From assembly GCA_050178915.1 (NCBI GenBank), contig JBFXFO010000188.1:1-6671 (forward strand): a DNA stretch of 6,671 nt. The letters are read 5' to 3'. Below, one piece after another: positions 1 to 5,893 of this stretch. The stretch comes from JBFXAF01 sp050178915 (GTDB lineage: Bacteria > Pseudomonadota > Alphaproteobacteria > Rhizobiales > Rhizobiaceae). A program made the position numbers and the translations under genes. The notes beneath the pieces are model-generated. The model was not told the DNA's origin and made no database searches. It was given only the letters and a program-made list of their open reading frames with translations. Each line of letters starts with the position of its first letter. Position 1 is the stretch's first letter.

Positions 1-99
1 GATGCGGAGGCGTTCGTGGATACCGGTGCGCTGAAGCGGCTTGTCGACAAGGCGCGGCAGGCTTTCGACAAGGACCTGGCCAAGGCGCGAGCCAAGTGA
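1..99 (+). CDS. 3' end of an unidentified gene (partial)
   Basis: Frame 1 is open from the window edge to a TGA at 97-99, giving the last 32 residues of a protein. The segment is rich in Lys, Ala, Asp and Arg, with patterns such as LKRLVDKARQAF and DKDLAKARAK, and looks like a charged amphipathic helix at the C-terminus. I do not recognise the family, and 32 residues are too few to assign one. Codon use is GC3-rich like the neighbouring genes, which supports real coding. A terminator-like hairpin overlaps its stop codon, so it probably ends a transcription unit rather than being co-transcribed with the L,D-transpeptidase gene 144 nt downstream. Confidence 0.6.
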   Translation, partial: DAEAFVDTGALKRLVDKARQAFDKDLAKARAK

Positions 100-116
100 A
101 CTGCGCCTTTCTTTTT
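82..116 (+). terminator. Probable intrinsic terminator overlapping the stop codon of the first gene
   Basis: AAGGCGC at 82-88 is the exact reverse complement of GCGCCTT at 103-109, a 7-bp stem with a 14-nt loop. It runs into a T-rich tract, TTTCTTTTT at 108-116. The left arm lies inside the last codons of the upstream gene and the TGA (97-99) sits in the loop. The loop is longer than usual and the T-run is broken by one C, so termination strength is uncertain. Confidence 0.5.
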
Positions 117-207
117 CGCATCGGCATTGCGGCCATTTTCATGCCCCGTTCATGTTGGACCTGTGACGGTGGTGGCGGTGCGGGGTGGTACTGAACTGGG
201 CTGGTGA

Positions 208-221
208 CGTCGCTTGCGACG
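208..221. repeat. 14-bp palindrome before the L,D-transpeptidase gene
   Basis: CGTCGC (208-213) and GCGACG (216-221) are perfect inverted arms around TT. The site lies 22 nt upstream of the GTG start and 7 nt upstream of the Shine-Dalgarno sequence, where a repressor operator or a small mRNA hairpin could affect expression of the transpeptidase. With a 2-nt centre it fits a dimeric protein-binding site better than an RNA hairpin. No regulator is encoded in the window, and short GC-rich palindromes also arise by chance. Confidence 0.3.
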
Positions 222-228
222 GCCGGCC

Positions 229-237
229 AAAGGGGAG
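229..237 (+). promoter_or_regulatory. Strong Shine-Dalgarno that fixes the GTG start of the L,D-transpeptidase
   Basis: AAAGGGGAG is complementary to the 3' end of 16S rRNA and ends 6 nt before GTG at 244. It lies downstream of the competing TTG codon at 214, which argues against that upstream start. Confidence 0.8.
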
Positions 238-243
238 TTTCGG

Positions 244-1902
244 GTGAACAACCTCGGCAAGATCCTGCTGCTGTCGGTGGCAACCTCGGTGATGAGCGCT
301 GCTGGCGCGCTCGCCGCGATCCCGCAGCGCGACATCGAGAATTCCCGCCCGGCCGATGCGGCCGAGCCGCTTCAGCTGGCGCAGGCCGGCGACGTGTTCG
401 TCTACTATGACGGGCGCGGCCGGCGCGTGCTGGTCGACCGCTGGACCGGCGAGATCATTTCCATCGAACGCCCGCGCGTGCAGGAAGATGGCCGCCGCGC
501 CCGGCGCGAATGGCTGCGCGAGCGCGCCCGCGCCCAGCAGGAAGGCCAGCGCTGGCTGCTCGAGACGCCGGACGAGATGAGGGCCGAGCGCCGCCGCGAG
601 TTCCAGGAGCGCGATTTCCCGCTGGAGCAGCGCGATTTCCCGCTCGCGCAGCGTGATTACCCGCTCGATGGCAATGACGACGGCGGCTATGACGATGGCG
701 GCTATGCCGAAGCACCGGACGAGGGCTTCGCACCGCGCGACTGGAATGACGATGGTGCGCCTGAAATGGCCGGCCGCGGCGAAAACGGCCGCGTCATCAT
801 CGTCAGGCCGGGCCGGGTCGATCGCCGTTCGCTGCCGCCTGTCGCCGAACCGGGCGACGAGCAGGACATCGTCGTCGTCCCGCGCGAACGGGATCTGAAT
901 GCCGACTCGCAGGATCAGGACATTGCCGGTCTCGAAGGGCCGAACAGCGACACCACGCTGCTGCCCGCTCCGGGCGACGAGTCCAGCAGCGCCGACACCG
1001 GTCCGCTGATCGTGGACCCGCAAGTGCCGCCGCCGTCGATCGAGCCGTCGGCTCCGGCCGGCGCGCGCAAGGAAGTGGCAGAACTGCAGATCCTGCTCGA
1101 CCGCTCCGGCGTTTCTCCGGGCGTCATCGACGGCCGCTTCGGCGGCAATCTCGACAAGGCGCTCGCCGCCTACGCCTCGGTGACCGGCACCGTGCTGCGT
1201 TCGACCGACTCGGAAGGGATCAAGGCGGCGCTGGAAGCCGGCGGGCCGGCATTCGTCGACTACACGATTACTCCGGAGGACGCCGCCGGGCCCTACGTCG
1301 CATCGGTCCCTGCCGACTATGGCGACAAGGCCAAGCTGGAGCGGCTCTCCTACACCTCGGTGCCGGAGATGCTGGCCGAGCGCTTCCACATGGACGAGGG
1401 CTATCTGAAGGCTCTCAATCCCGAGGCCAATTTCAACCGGCCTGGAACCATCATCCGCGTTGCCAATGTCGGCTCGGCGGTGACGACAGAAGTCACGCGC
1501 ATCATCGCCGACAAGAGCAAGAAGCAGGTGCGGGCCTATGGCGCCGATGGCCGCATGGTCGCGGCCTATCCCGCCACCATCGGCTCGTCCGAAACGCCAT
1601 CGCCGAGCGGGCCGCATGCGGTGGCGCGCATCGCCTTCGATCCCGAGTACACCTACAACCCGAAGGTCAATTTCCAGCAGGGATCGAACACCAAGGTGCT
1701 GACCATCCCGCCGGGTCCGAACGGACCTGTGGGGTCGATCTGGATCGCGCTCGACCGTCCGACCTACGGAATTCACGGCACGCCCGAACCGTCGAAGATC
1801 GGCAAGGCGGAAAGCCATGGCTGCGTGCGCCTCACCAACTGGGACGCGCAGGAACTCGCCAAGCTGGTGAAGCCCGGCGTCGTGGTCGACTTCATCGAGT
1901 AG
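244..1902 (+). CDS. Exported L,D-transpeptidase (YkuD family) with peptidoglycan-binding domain
   Basis: Predicted periplasmic L,D-transpeptidase. This family uses a catalytic Cys to form 3-3 peptidoglycan cross-links or to attach proteins to the meso-diaminopimelate of stem peptides. The chosen start is GTG at 244: AAAGGGGAG (229-237) is an excellent Shine-Dalgarno 6 nt upstream, and a signal peptide begins at once (MNNLGKILLL..., likely cleaved after ALA, residue 24). A TTG at 214 would add ten polar residues and lacks that spacing. From GTG the protein has 552 residues. Domains: signal 1-24; a segment with YYDGRGRRVLVD (about 54-65); an Arg/Glu-rich helical stretch about 80-125; a low-complexity acidic/proline linker about 125-275 with short tandem repeats; a PG_binding_1-like domain about 277-330; a LysM-like stretch about 370-407; and a YkuD domain about 415-551 with catalytic SHGCVRL (524-530, Cys527, His525) and an upstream HG (about 511). 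Proteins of this architecture are common and multi-copy in Rhizobiales, where some anchor outer-membrane proteins to the wall. Cross-linker versus anchorer cannot be decided here. Confidence 0.93.
   Translation: MNNLGKILLLSVATSVMSAAGALAAIPQRDIENSRPADAAEPLQLAQAGDVFVYYDGRGRRVLVDRWTGEIISIERPRVQEDGRRARREWLRERARAQQEGQRWLLETPDEMRAERRREFQERDFPLEQRDFPLAQRDYPLDGNDDGGYDDGGYAEAPDEGFAPRDWNDDGAPEMAGRGENGRVIIVRPGRVDRRSLPPVAEPGDEQDIVVVPRERDLNADSQDQDIAGLEGPNSDTTLLPAPGDESSSADTGPLIVDPQVPPPSIEPSAPAGARKEVAELQILLDRSGVSPGVIDGRFGGNLDKALAAYASVTGTVLRSTDSEGIKAALEAGGPAFVDYTITPEDAAGPYVASVPADYGDKAKLERLSYTSVPEMLAERFHMDEGYLKALNPEANFNRPGTIIRVANVGSAVTTEVTRIIADKSKKQVRAYGADGRMVAAYPATIGSSETPSPSGPHAVARIAFDPEYTYNPKVNFQQGSNTKVLTIPPGPNGPVGSIWIALDRPTYGIHGTPEPSKIGKAESHGCVRLTNWDAQELAKLVKPGVVVDFIE
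604..705 (+). repeat. In-frame tandem repeats in the L,D-transpeptidase linker
   Basis: Three 21-bp units at 604-624, 625-645 and 646-666 encode QERDFPL, EQRDFPL and AQRDYPL. Soon after, two 15-bp units at 676-690 and 691-705 encode DDGGY twice. The units are not identical at DNA level, so they look like older duplications under selection for the peptide pattern. Both sets lie in the predicted disordered region between the basic N-terminal helix and the peptidoglycan-binding domain. They may be a spacer or a binding segment, and copy number could vary between strains. Confidence 0.75.
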
Positions 1903-1914
1903 GTCGAACCGGAT

Positions 1915-1936
1915 CCTCCCCCGACTCGGGGGGAGG
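1915..1936 (+). terminator. GC-rich hairpin after the L,D-transpeptidase gene (possible terminator)
   Basis: CCTCCCCC (1915-1922) pairs perfectly with GGGGGAGG (1929-1936) around a 6-nt loop, starting 12 nt after the TAG stop. No T-tract follows, so it is not a canonical intrinsic terminator. It may stabilise the mRNA 3' end, pause polymerase, or act with Rho. Its position between two plus-strand genes is consistent with separating them. Confidence 0.4.
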
Positions 1937-1977
1937 GCAGCATGCGTCGTGGTCGCGTCCTTGCGCGTCGCTGGCGT

Positions 1978-2006
1978 GTGACCGCGGCGCGCAGGCGCGG
2001 CTAGTC
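1978..2006 (+). promoter_or_regulatory. Candidate promoter for a leaderless transporter mRNA
   Basis: GTGACC (1978-1983) and CTAGTC (2001-2006) are separated by 17 nt and resemble the rhizobial sigma-70 form CTTGAC-N17-CTATAT. TAGTCT (2002-2007) also fits the TANNNT -10 pattern. Transcription would begin about 7 nt after the -10, at or next to the ATG at 2013. The match is imperfect, and the case rests partly on the missing Shine-Dalgarno. Confidence 0.35.
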
Positions 2007-2012
2007 TGGGGC

Positions 2013-3551
2013 ATGAGCTCCGACTTCGCCGCCAATGTTCCGGCTCCACCTGCCGCGCCGCGCACCTTCTGCCCGCCGGAAGGCCGCCGTTTCGTCCTGA
2101 TCGCGGCGATCCTCGCCTCGTCGATGGGTTTCATCGACGGGTCCGTCGTGTCGCTCGCCATGCCGGCGATCCGCGCCGATCTCGGCGCCTCGCTGGTCGA
2201 TGCACAGTGGATCAGCAATGCCTACCTGCTGTTTCTCTCGGCGCTGGTGCTGATCGGCGGCGCGGCCGGCGACGTGTTCGGCGTGCGCAACATCTTCGCC
2301 GCGGGCATCGCGCTGTTCATGGTCACGTCGCTTGCCTGCGCCGTCGCTCCGGACGCCTCCACCCTGATCATCATGCGCGGGCTGCAGGGCATCGGCGCCG
2401 CGCTGATGGTGCCCGGCTCCCTCGCCATCATCGCCAAGGCGTACCCGGCCGAGACGCGCGGCCACGCTATCGGCCTGTGGGCATCGTTCTCGTCGCTGAC
2501 CACCGCCTTCGGCCCGGTGATCGGCGGCATGGTGCTCTCGTTCGGCGATGCCTGGATGTGGCGGCTGATCTTCGCGATCAACGTACCGATCGGCCTGGTG
2601 GCGCTGGCAATGATCTACCTGCGCGTGCCGCAGGATCGCGCCGGCGACAGGCGCCGCCTCGACGTACCCGGCGCGCTGCTCGCCACCCTGGGACTTGGCC
2701 TGCTCGCCTGGGGCCTGACCGAGTTCGGCCTCGCGCCCGCGGACCGCATCGGTTCGCCCTGGGCAATGATCGCCGCCGGCTGCGTCGCGATGATCCTGTT
2801 CGTCGCATGGGAAATGCGGGCGAGGGCGCCGATGGTGAAGCTGGAACTGTTCCGGTCAGCCGCCTTTTCCGGCGCCAACGTCTACACGCTCGTGCTGTTC
2901 TTCGCGCTGTCGGCGGTGCTGTTCTTCCTGCCGATGACAGTCGTCTCAGCCTGGGGTGCGCCGGAGTGGCAGGCGAGCCTTCTGCTGCTGCCGCTCTCGG
3001 CCGCCATCGCGCTGCTGTCCGGATTCGCCGGGCGCTTCGCCGACCGGGTCGGTCCACGCCTGCCGCTGACGATCGGTGCGCTGTTCATGACGGTGTCCTA
3101 TGCGGCGGTCGGCTTCACCATGCCGCTGATGCAGATGTGGACGGTGACGCTGCCGCTGCTCGGGCTGCAGGCGCTCGGCATGGCGATGCTGGTGTCGCCG
3201 CTGTCGGCCGCCGTGATGCTGGCGACGCCGGACGCCGACACCGGTCTGGCGTCAGGCGTCAACAACGCCGTCGCGCGTGCTGCCGGCCTGATCGCGGTGG
3301 CAGCACTCGGCGCTGTCGCGGCGATCGTGTTCGCTGCAACGGCGGGCGATGCCGGGACAGGTCTGGAGTTCGGCGCGCGGCCTGACACGGCGCTCGATCC
3401 GGCTGCCGAAACGCTGCGGGTCGCAGCCTCGAACCAGGCCTTCGCGGTGATCGCGTGGGTTTCCGCCGCGCTCTGCCTCGTGGCGGCGCTCGTCGCGTGG
3501 CTCACGCAGCCGTCATGGCGGCCCGGCGAGAAGCCGGCGCATATCCGCTGA
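2013..3551 (+). CDS. MFS efflux transporter, DHA2 (14-TM, EmrB/QacA-like) family
   Basis: A 512-residue inner-membrane protein predicted to export drugs or other small toxic compounds by proton antiport. DHA2 signatures are clear: an Asp-containing TM1 with D..VVSLAMPAI (residues 42-53), motif A GGAAGDVFGVRN (82-93) between TM2 and TM3, an Arg in TM4 (MRGLQGIGAAL, about 121-131), the antiporter motif C GPVIGG (167-172), and a second motif-A-like loop GRFADRVGPR (340-349). Length and hydrophobic spacing suit 14 helices. The substrate cannot be inferred. No EmrA-type membrane-fusion gene or TetR/MarR regulator lies beside it, so it appears to be a stand-alone pump. ATG 2013 is the only plausible start: there is no GTG/TTG before TM1 and the next Met (residue 39) is inside TM1. 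It lies 110 nt after the L,D-transpeptidase and converges with the M23 gene. Confidence 0.93.
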   Translation: MSSDFAANVPAPPAAPRTFCPPEGRRFVLIAAILASSMGFIDGSVVSLAMPAIRADLGASLVDAQWISNAYLLFLSALVLIGGAAGDVFGVRNIFAAGIALFMVTSLACAVAPDASTLIIMRGLQGIGAALMVPGSLAIIAKAYPAETRGHAIGLWASFSSLTTAFGPVIGGMVLSFGDAWMWRLIFAINVPIGLVALAMIYLRVPQDRAGDRRRLDVPGALLATLGLGLLAWGLTEFGLAPADRIGSPWAMIAAGCVAMILFVAWEMRARAPMVKLELFRSAAFSGANVYTLVLFFALSAVLFFLPMTVVSAWGAPEWQASLLLLPLSAAIALLSGFAGRFADRVGPRLPLTIGALFMTVSYAAVGFTMPLMQMWTVTLPLLGLQALGMAMLVSPLSAAVMLATPDADTGLASGVNNAVARAAGLIAVAALGAVAAIVFAATAGDAGTGLEFGARPDTALDPAAETLRVAASNQAFAVIAWVSAALCLVAALVAWLTQPSWRPGEKPAHIR

Positions 3552-3557
3552 GGCGGA
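3544..3557. terminator. Small hairpin between the convergent genes
   Basis: TCCGC (3544-3548) and GCGGA (3553-3557) form a 5-bp stem with a TGAG loop overlapping the transporter TGA. Only 17 nt separate the two convergent stop codons, so any terminator must be shared or lie within the opposite gene. The stem is short and lacks a T-run, so this is a weak call. Confidence 0.2.
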
Positions 3558-3568
3558 AAGGCTGAACG

Positions 3569-5536
3569 CTATTTGTCGACGCTGGCGACCTTGAGCGAGC
3601 GGCCGTCTTCCTGCAGCAGCGCGTCGATGCGCTCGCGTTCGCGGTTGAACGCCTCGAGATCGCCGCCCTTGAGCACGCGGCCGACCGGCAGCTTGACGCG
3701 CATCGGATCGACCTTGCGGCCGTTGACGATCAGTTCGTAGTGCAGGTGGTCGCCGGTCGCGAGGCCGGTCGAGCCGACGAAGCCGATGACCTGGCCCTGG
3801 CGGACGCGGGCGCCCGGAGCAATGCCCTTCGCGATGGCGCTCTGGTGATTGTACGAGGTCTCGTAGCCATTGGCATGGCGGATGATCGTCTGCCGGCCGT
3901 AGCCGCCCGACCAGCCGGCCTTCTCGACGACGCCATTGCCCGACGCGATGATCGGCGTGCCGCGCGGCGCTGCCCAGTCGACGCCGGTGTGCATCTTCAC
4001 GTAGCCGAGGATCGGATGCCGGCGGGAGCCGAAGCCGGAACGGAACTGACCGTTCGGCACGGGATTGCGCAGCAGGAACTGGCGGGCGCTGCGGCCGTCC
4101 TTGTCGAAATAGTCGACCGTGCCGTCCTCCATCTGGAAGCGGTAGAGCGTGCGCATGTTGCCGCCGAAGGTGGCCGAGACGTAGAGCAGCGCCGAATCCT
4201 CCGACACGGCATTGTTGTCGTCGGGCTGCGAGATGAACACGTCGATGCGGTCTGCCGGCGACAGCCGCGACTGGAAATCGACGTCGGCAGCGAGCAGCTT
4301 GACGAGGTCCTTCGTCATGTCGCGCGACATGCCGTAGGAATAGGCGGCGCGGTAGATGCCGTCATAGACGCTCGGCAGATTGCCGCGCACGCGCACCGCC
4401 TGATCCGACTCGTCGAAGGCGGTTGCGATCTCGGTGTTCTCGTCCTTCGGCTCGACGCCCTCGATAAAGCCGCCCTTGCCGTTGGCGGCGAAGGTCGCGC
4501 GGTGCGTCGTGCGATCGTAGACGCTGGTGCGCACGATCTCGGCGCGGTCGCCGATCACTTCGAGGCCGACGCGCAGCACGGCGCCTTCCTTCAGTGTGTC
4601 GCTGCCGAGGAAGGCGGCGAGGCCGCGTGCAATGCCCTTGGCGTCGTCGCCGCCATAACCTGAATCGGCGAGCGTATCCTCGATGGTGGCCTCGTCGGTC
4701 ACCGGGATGACTTCCTCGGCGTAGACCGGCTTGTCCTCTTCCTGCGCATGGCGCGAGGAAACCGTCATGTTCTCGGGCACGATGCGCACGCCGTAAGGCG
4801 CCTCGATCGTGTCGGTGGCGAGCGCGCTCGAGAAGCGCTGCGGGTCGACATAGTGAAGTGCGGCGACCTGTACCGCGCCTTCCGTCAGTTCCGCACCGGT
4901 GGCGCGCACGACGCTTTCCACCTCGTCGGCGGAAAGCGTGCCGCGCTCGTCGAAGTCGGCGGTCTCGAGCGGGAAGTCGATGGTCCTGAGGCTCATCTCG
5001 CTCTCGACCTTGGCGCCATAGATCTGCGTGCTGGTGAGCGCAGGCGCGCCGGTCGCGGCGGGATTGGTGTCGCCCTCGGCGAAGACGGTGAGCGGGTCGA
5101 AGGCCGGATAGGTGCGAGTCGTCGTGTGGCCGGCGGCGAGCGCCATTTTGATATGCACGAACGGCATCGTGCGGATCACGTCGCGGTCGCCGACCCGGCT
5201 GACCGTGGACAATTCCATGCGACGGCGATCGCGGGCACGCGCCACCTGGCGCATCTGCGCGACGCGCGCGGTCTTGGCTTCCTCGCCCATCGCGCCGCTT
5301 TCGGGCGCGACTTCGAGCGTGGCGATTTCGGGAGGCGTGGCCAATTGCTCCCGGCCGTCGAGCGCGCCGAGCAGGGCGACGCCCATCAGGACGGCGGAGG
5401 TGACACCCGTGAGAAATGTGCCGGAAAGCCAGCGCGCGGAAATCTCGCGACGATCCGGCGGGCCGCTGCGCCCGTCCGCGATCAGCGGCGGCTCGTTACC
5501 GAGCTCGGCAGCTATCGTCTGCTCGACTTCCTGCAT
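3569..5536 (-). CDS. Membrane-anchored M23 family (LytM/MepM-like) peptidoglycan endopeptidase
   Basis: Predicted zinc metallo-endopeptidase that cuts peptide cross-links in peptidoglycan to allow wall growth or daughter-cell separation. The start chosen is ATG at 5536 (MQEVEQTIAAELG...), giving 655 residues. AGGGGAA lies about 13 nt upstream, somewhat far but the best available. In-frame ATGs at 5686 and 5668 and a TTG at 5728 would add an Arg-rich segment unlike a conserved N-terminus. Layout: cytoplasmic tail 1-33; one transmembrane helix about 34-59 (WLSGTFLTGVTSAVLMG...); a basic, coiled-coil-like stretch about 85-110; a middle region about 205-430 resembling the LysM-like/Csd3-type domains of MepM relatives; and a C-terminal M23 domain about 490-615. 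Catalytic residues look intact: HTGVD (His516, Asp520), YNH (His564) and HLH (His597, His599). The last 35 residues form a charged helix. The region upstream holds its own promoter and a long structured leader, divergent from the rRNA operon. Confidence 0.93.
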   Translation of the reverse strand: MQEVEQTIAAELGNEPPLIADGRSGPPDRREISARWLSGTFLTGVTSAVLMGVALLGALDGREQLATPPEIATLEVAPESGAMGEEAKTARVAQMRQVARARDRRRMELSTVSRVGDRDVIRTMPFVHIKMALAAGHTTTRTYPAFDPLTVFAEGDTNPAATGAPALTSTQIYGAKVESEMSLRTIDFPLETADFDERGTLSADEVESVVRATGAELTEGAVQVAALHYVDPQRFSSALATDTIEAPYGVRIVPENMTVSSRHAQEEDKPVYAEEVIPVTDEATIEDTLADSGYGGDDAKGIARGLAAFLGSDTLKEGAVLRVGLEVIGDRAEIVRTSVYDRTTHRATFAANGKGGFIEGVEPKDENTEIATAFDESDQAVRVRGNLPSVYDGIYRAAYSYGMSRDMTKDLVKLLAADVDFQSRLSPADRIDVFISQPDDNNAVSEDSALLYVSATFGGNMRTLYRFQMEDGTVDYFDKDGRSARQFLLRNPVPNGQFRSGFGSRRHPILGYVKMHTGVDWAAPRGTPIIASGNGVVEKAGWSGGYGRQTIIRHANGYETSYNHQSAIAKGIAPGARVRQGQVIGFVGSTGLATGDHLHYELIVNGRKVDPMRVKLPVGRVLKGGDLEAFNRERERIDALLQEDGRSLKVASVDK

Positions 5537-5580
5537 GCGGTAGGGCGGCTTCCCCTTGCCTTCACTGCTGTTTGTTGTTG

Positions 5581-5604
5581 GCCGCGACGATTGCCCGTCG
5601 CGGC
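5581..5604 (-). repeat. Strong 9-bp hairpin in the 5' leader of the M23 gene
   Basis: GCCGCGACG (5581-5589) and CGTCGCGGC (5596-5604) are perfect inverted repeats around a 6-nt loop. On the minus strand the hairpin ends 44 nt before the ATG and is followed by CAACAACAAACAG, an unstructured C/A-rich stretch, not a T-run. It is therefore unlikely to terminate. It could protect the mRNA or shape access to the ribosome-binding site. Confidence 0.6.
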
Positions 5605-5621
5605 GCGCGAAGTCAACCAAA

Positions 5622-5638
5622 GCGAGGATCCCCCTCGC
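5622..5638 (-). repeat. Second hairpin in the M23 leader
   Basis: GCGAGG (5622-5627) and CCTCGC (5633-5638) pair around 5 nt. It lies just upstream, in the minus direction, of the 9-bp hairpin, so the two would stack in tandem in the leader RNA. On the minus strand it is followed by TTT only, too short for intrinsic termination. Confidence 0.4.
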
Positions 5639-5703
5639 GCTGCGCGCGCGCCCCGGTGCAAGCCACATATAAAGCACCGGCCCCATGCGCACGACGCGTG
5701 CAG

Positions 5704-5743
5704 GTTTGCGATTGGTTTGCGGCCGCAATGCGGCCCGTTTGCG
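5704..5743. repeat. Three GTTTGCG repeats phased at 11 and 22 bp, with a central palindrome
   Basis: GTTTGCG occurs at 5704-5710, 5715-5721 and 5737-5743, starting 11 and 22 bp apart, close to one and two helical turns. The empty phase at 5726-5732 (CAATGCG) keeps TGCG. The first and last copies extend to GTTTGCGAT. TTGCGGCCGCAA (5717-5728) is a perfect 12-bp palindrome overlapping the second copy. The cluster lies between the M23 start and its likely promoter, and about 190-225 bp upstream of the expected rRNA transcription start. It could be a cooperative protein-binding array. I do not recognise the motif. Confidence 0.45.
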
Positions 5744-5782
5744 ATGCCGGCCAGCTGCTGGAGAACGCGCGCCGCCGCACCT

Positions 5783-5811
5783 ATATAGAGGGAGCCGACA
5801 TCACCGTCAGA
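5783..5811 (-). promoter_or_regulatory. Likely sigma-70 promoter of the M23 gene
   Basis: On the minus strand, TCTGAC (complement of 5806-5811) is followed after exactly 17 nt by CTATAT (complement of 5783-5788). This matches the rhizobial housekeeping promoter form CTTGAC-N17-CTATAT at 10 of 12 positions. The start of transcription would be near 5776, giving a leader of about 240 nt before the ATG at 5536. The -10 is part of the palindrome CTATATAG (5781-5788), so it also reads as a -10 on the plus strand. A weaker minus-strand TTATAT (5667-5672) has no good -35. Confidence 0.6.
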
Positions 5812-5825
5812 CGGGACGGCGATGC

Positions 5826-5855
5826 TGCCCCAGGGGCATTCCGCAGCGTATGCGG
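5826..5855. repeat. Two adjacent inverted repeats upstream of the rRNA promoter
   Basis: TGCCCC-A-GGGGCA (5826-5838) is a perfect 13-bp inverted repeat, followed at once by CCGCA-GCGTA-TGCGG (5841-5855). They lie about 75-105 bp upstream of the expected rRNA start and about 15 bp upstream of the -35 of the minus-strand M23 promoter. That suits a regulator site affecting either unit. No matching known operator is recognised. Confidence 0.35.
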
Positions 5856-5864
5856 GTTCGTCGC

Positions 5865-5890
5865 AAAAAATTCAAAAAACCCCGAAATCG
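5865..5890 (+). promoter_or_regulatory. A-tract UP element of the rRNA promoter
   Basis: Two runs of six A (5865-5870 and 5874-5879), 9 bp apart, followed by CCCCGAAAT, occupy roughly -40 to -65 relative to the expected start. This is the most A-rich stretch in an otherwise GC-rich region. AT-rich UP elements that contact the RNA polymerase alpha C-terminal domain are typical of strong rRNA promoters. Confidence 0.6.
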
Positions 5891-5893
5891 TTG

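Noticed and set aside
214..243. TTG at 214 as the start of the L,D-transpeptidase
   Set aside because: The strong Shine-Dalgarno at 229-237 lies downstream of it and is correctly spaced for GTG 244, where the signal peptide begins.
139..2049. 636-codon open frame on the minus strand opposite the L,D-transpeptidase gene
   Set aside because: It is the mirror of a GC3-rich gene: Arg/Ala/Val/Gly/Asp-rich with no recognisable domain, and it covers the whole plus-strand gene that has a signal peptide, Shine-Dalgarno and intact catalytic motif. Long antisense frames are common in such DNA.
2207..3385. 392-codon plus-strand frame within the transporter gene
   Set aside because: Out-of-frame, Arg-rich translation of an obvious 14-helix MFS protein with no credible start context.
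5537..5728. N-terminal extension of the M23 protein to TTG 5728 or ATG 5686/5668
   Set aside because: The added residues are Arg/Gly/Pro-rich with no conserved look, no ribosome-binding site is seen at those codons, and the region holds hairpins and repeats typical of a leader. ATG 5536 precedes a normal cytoplasmic tail and membrane helix.
3740..5788. Two long plus-strand open frames (307 and 346 codons) opposite the M23 gene
   Set aside because: Composition is that of an antisense shadow and there are no domains. The minus strand carries a clear M23 enzyme with all zinc-site residues.
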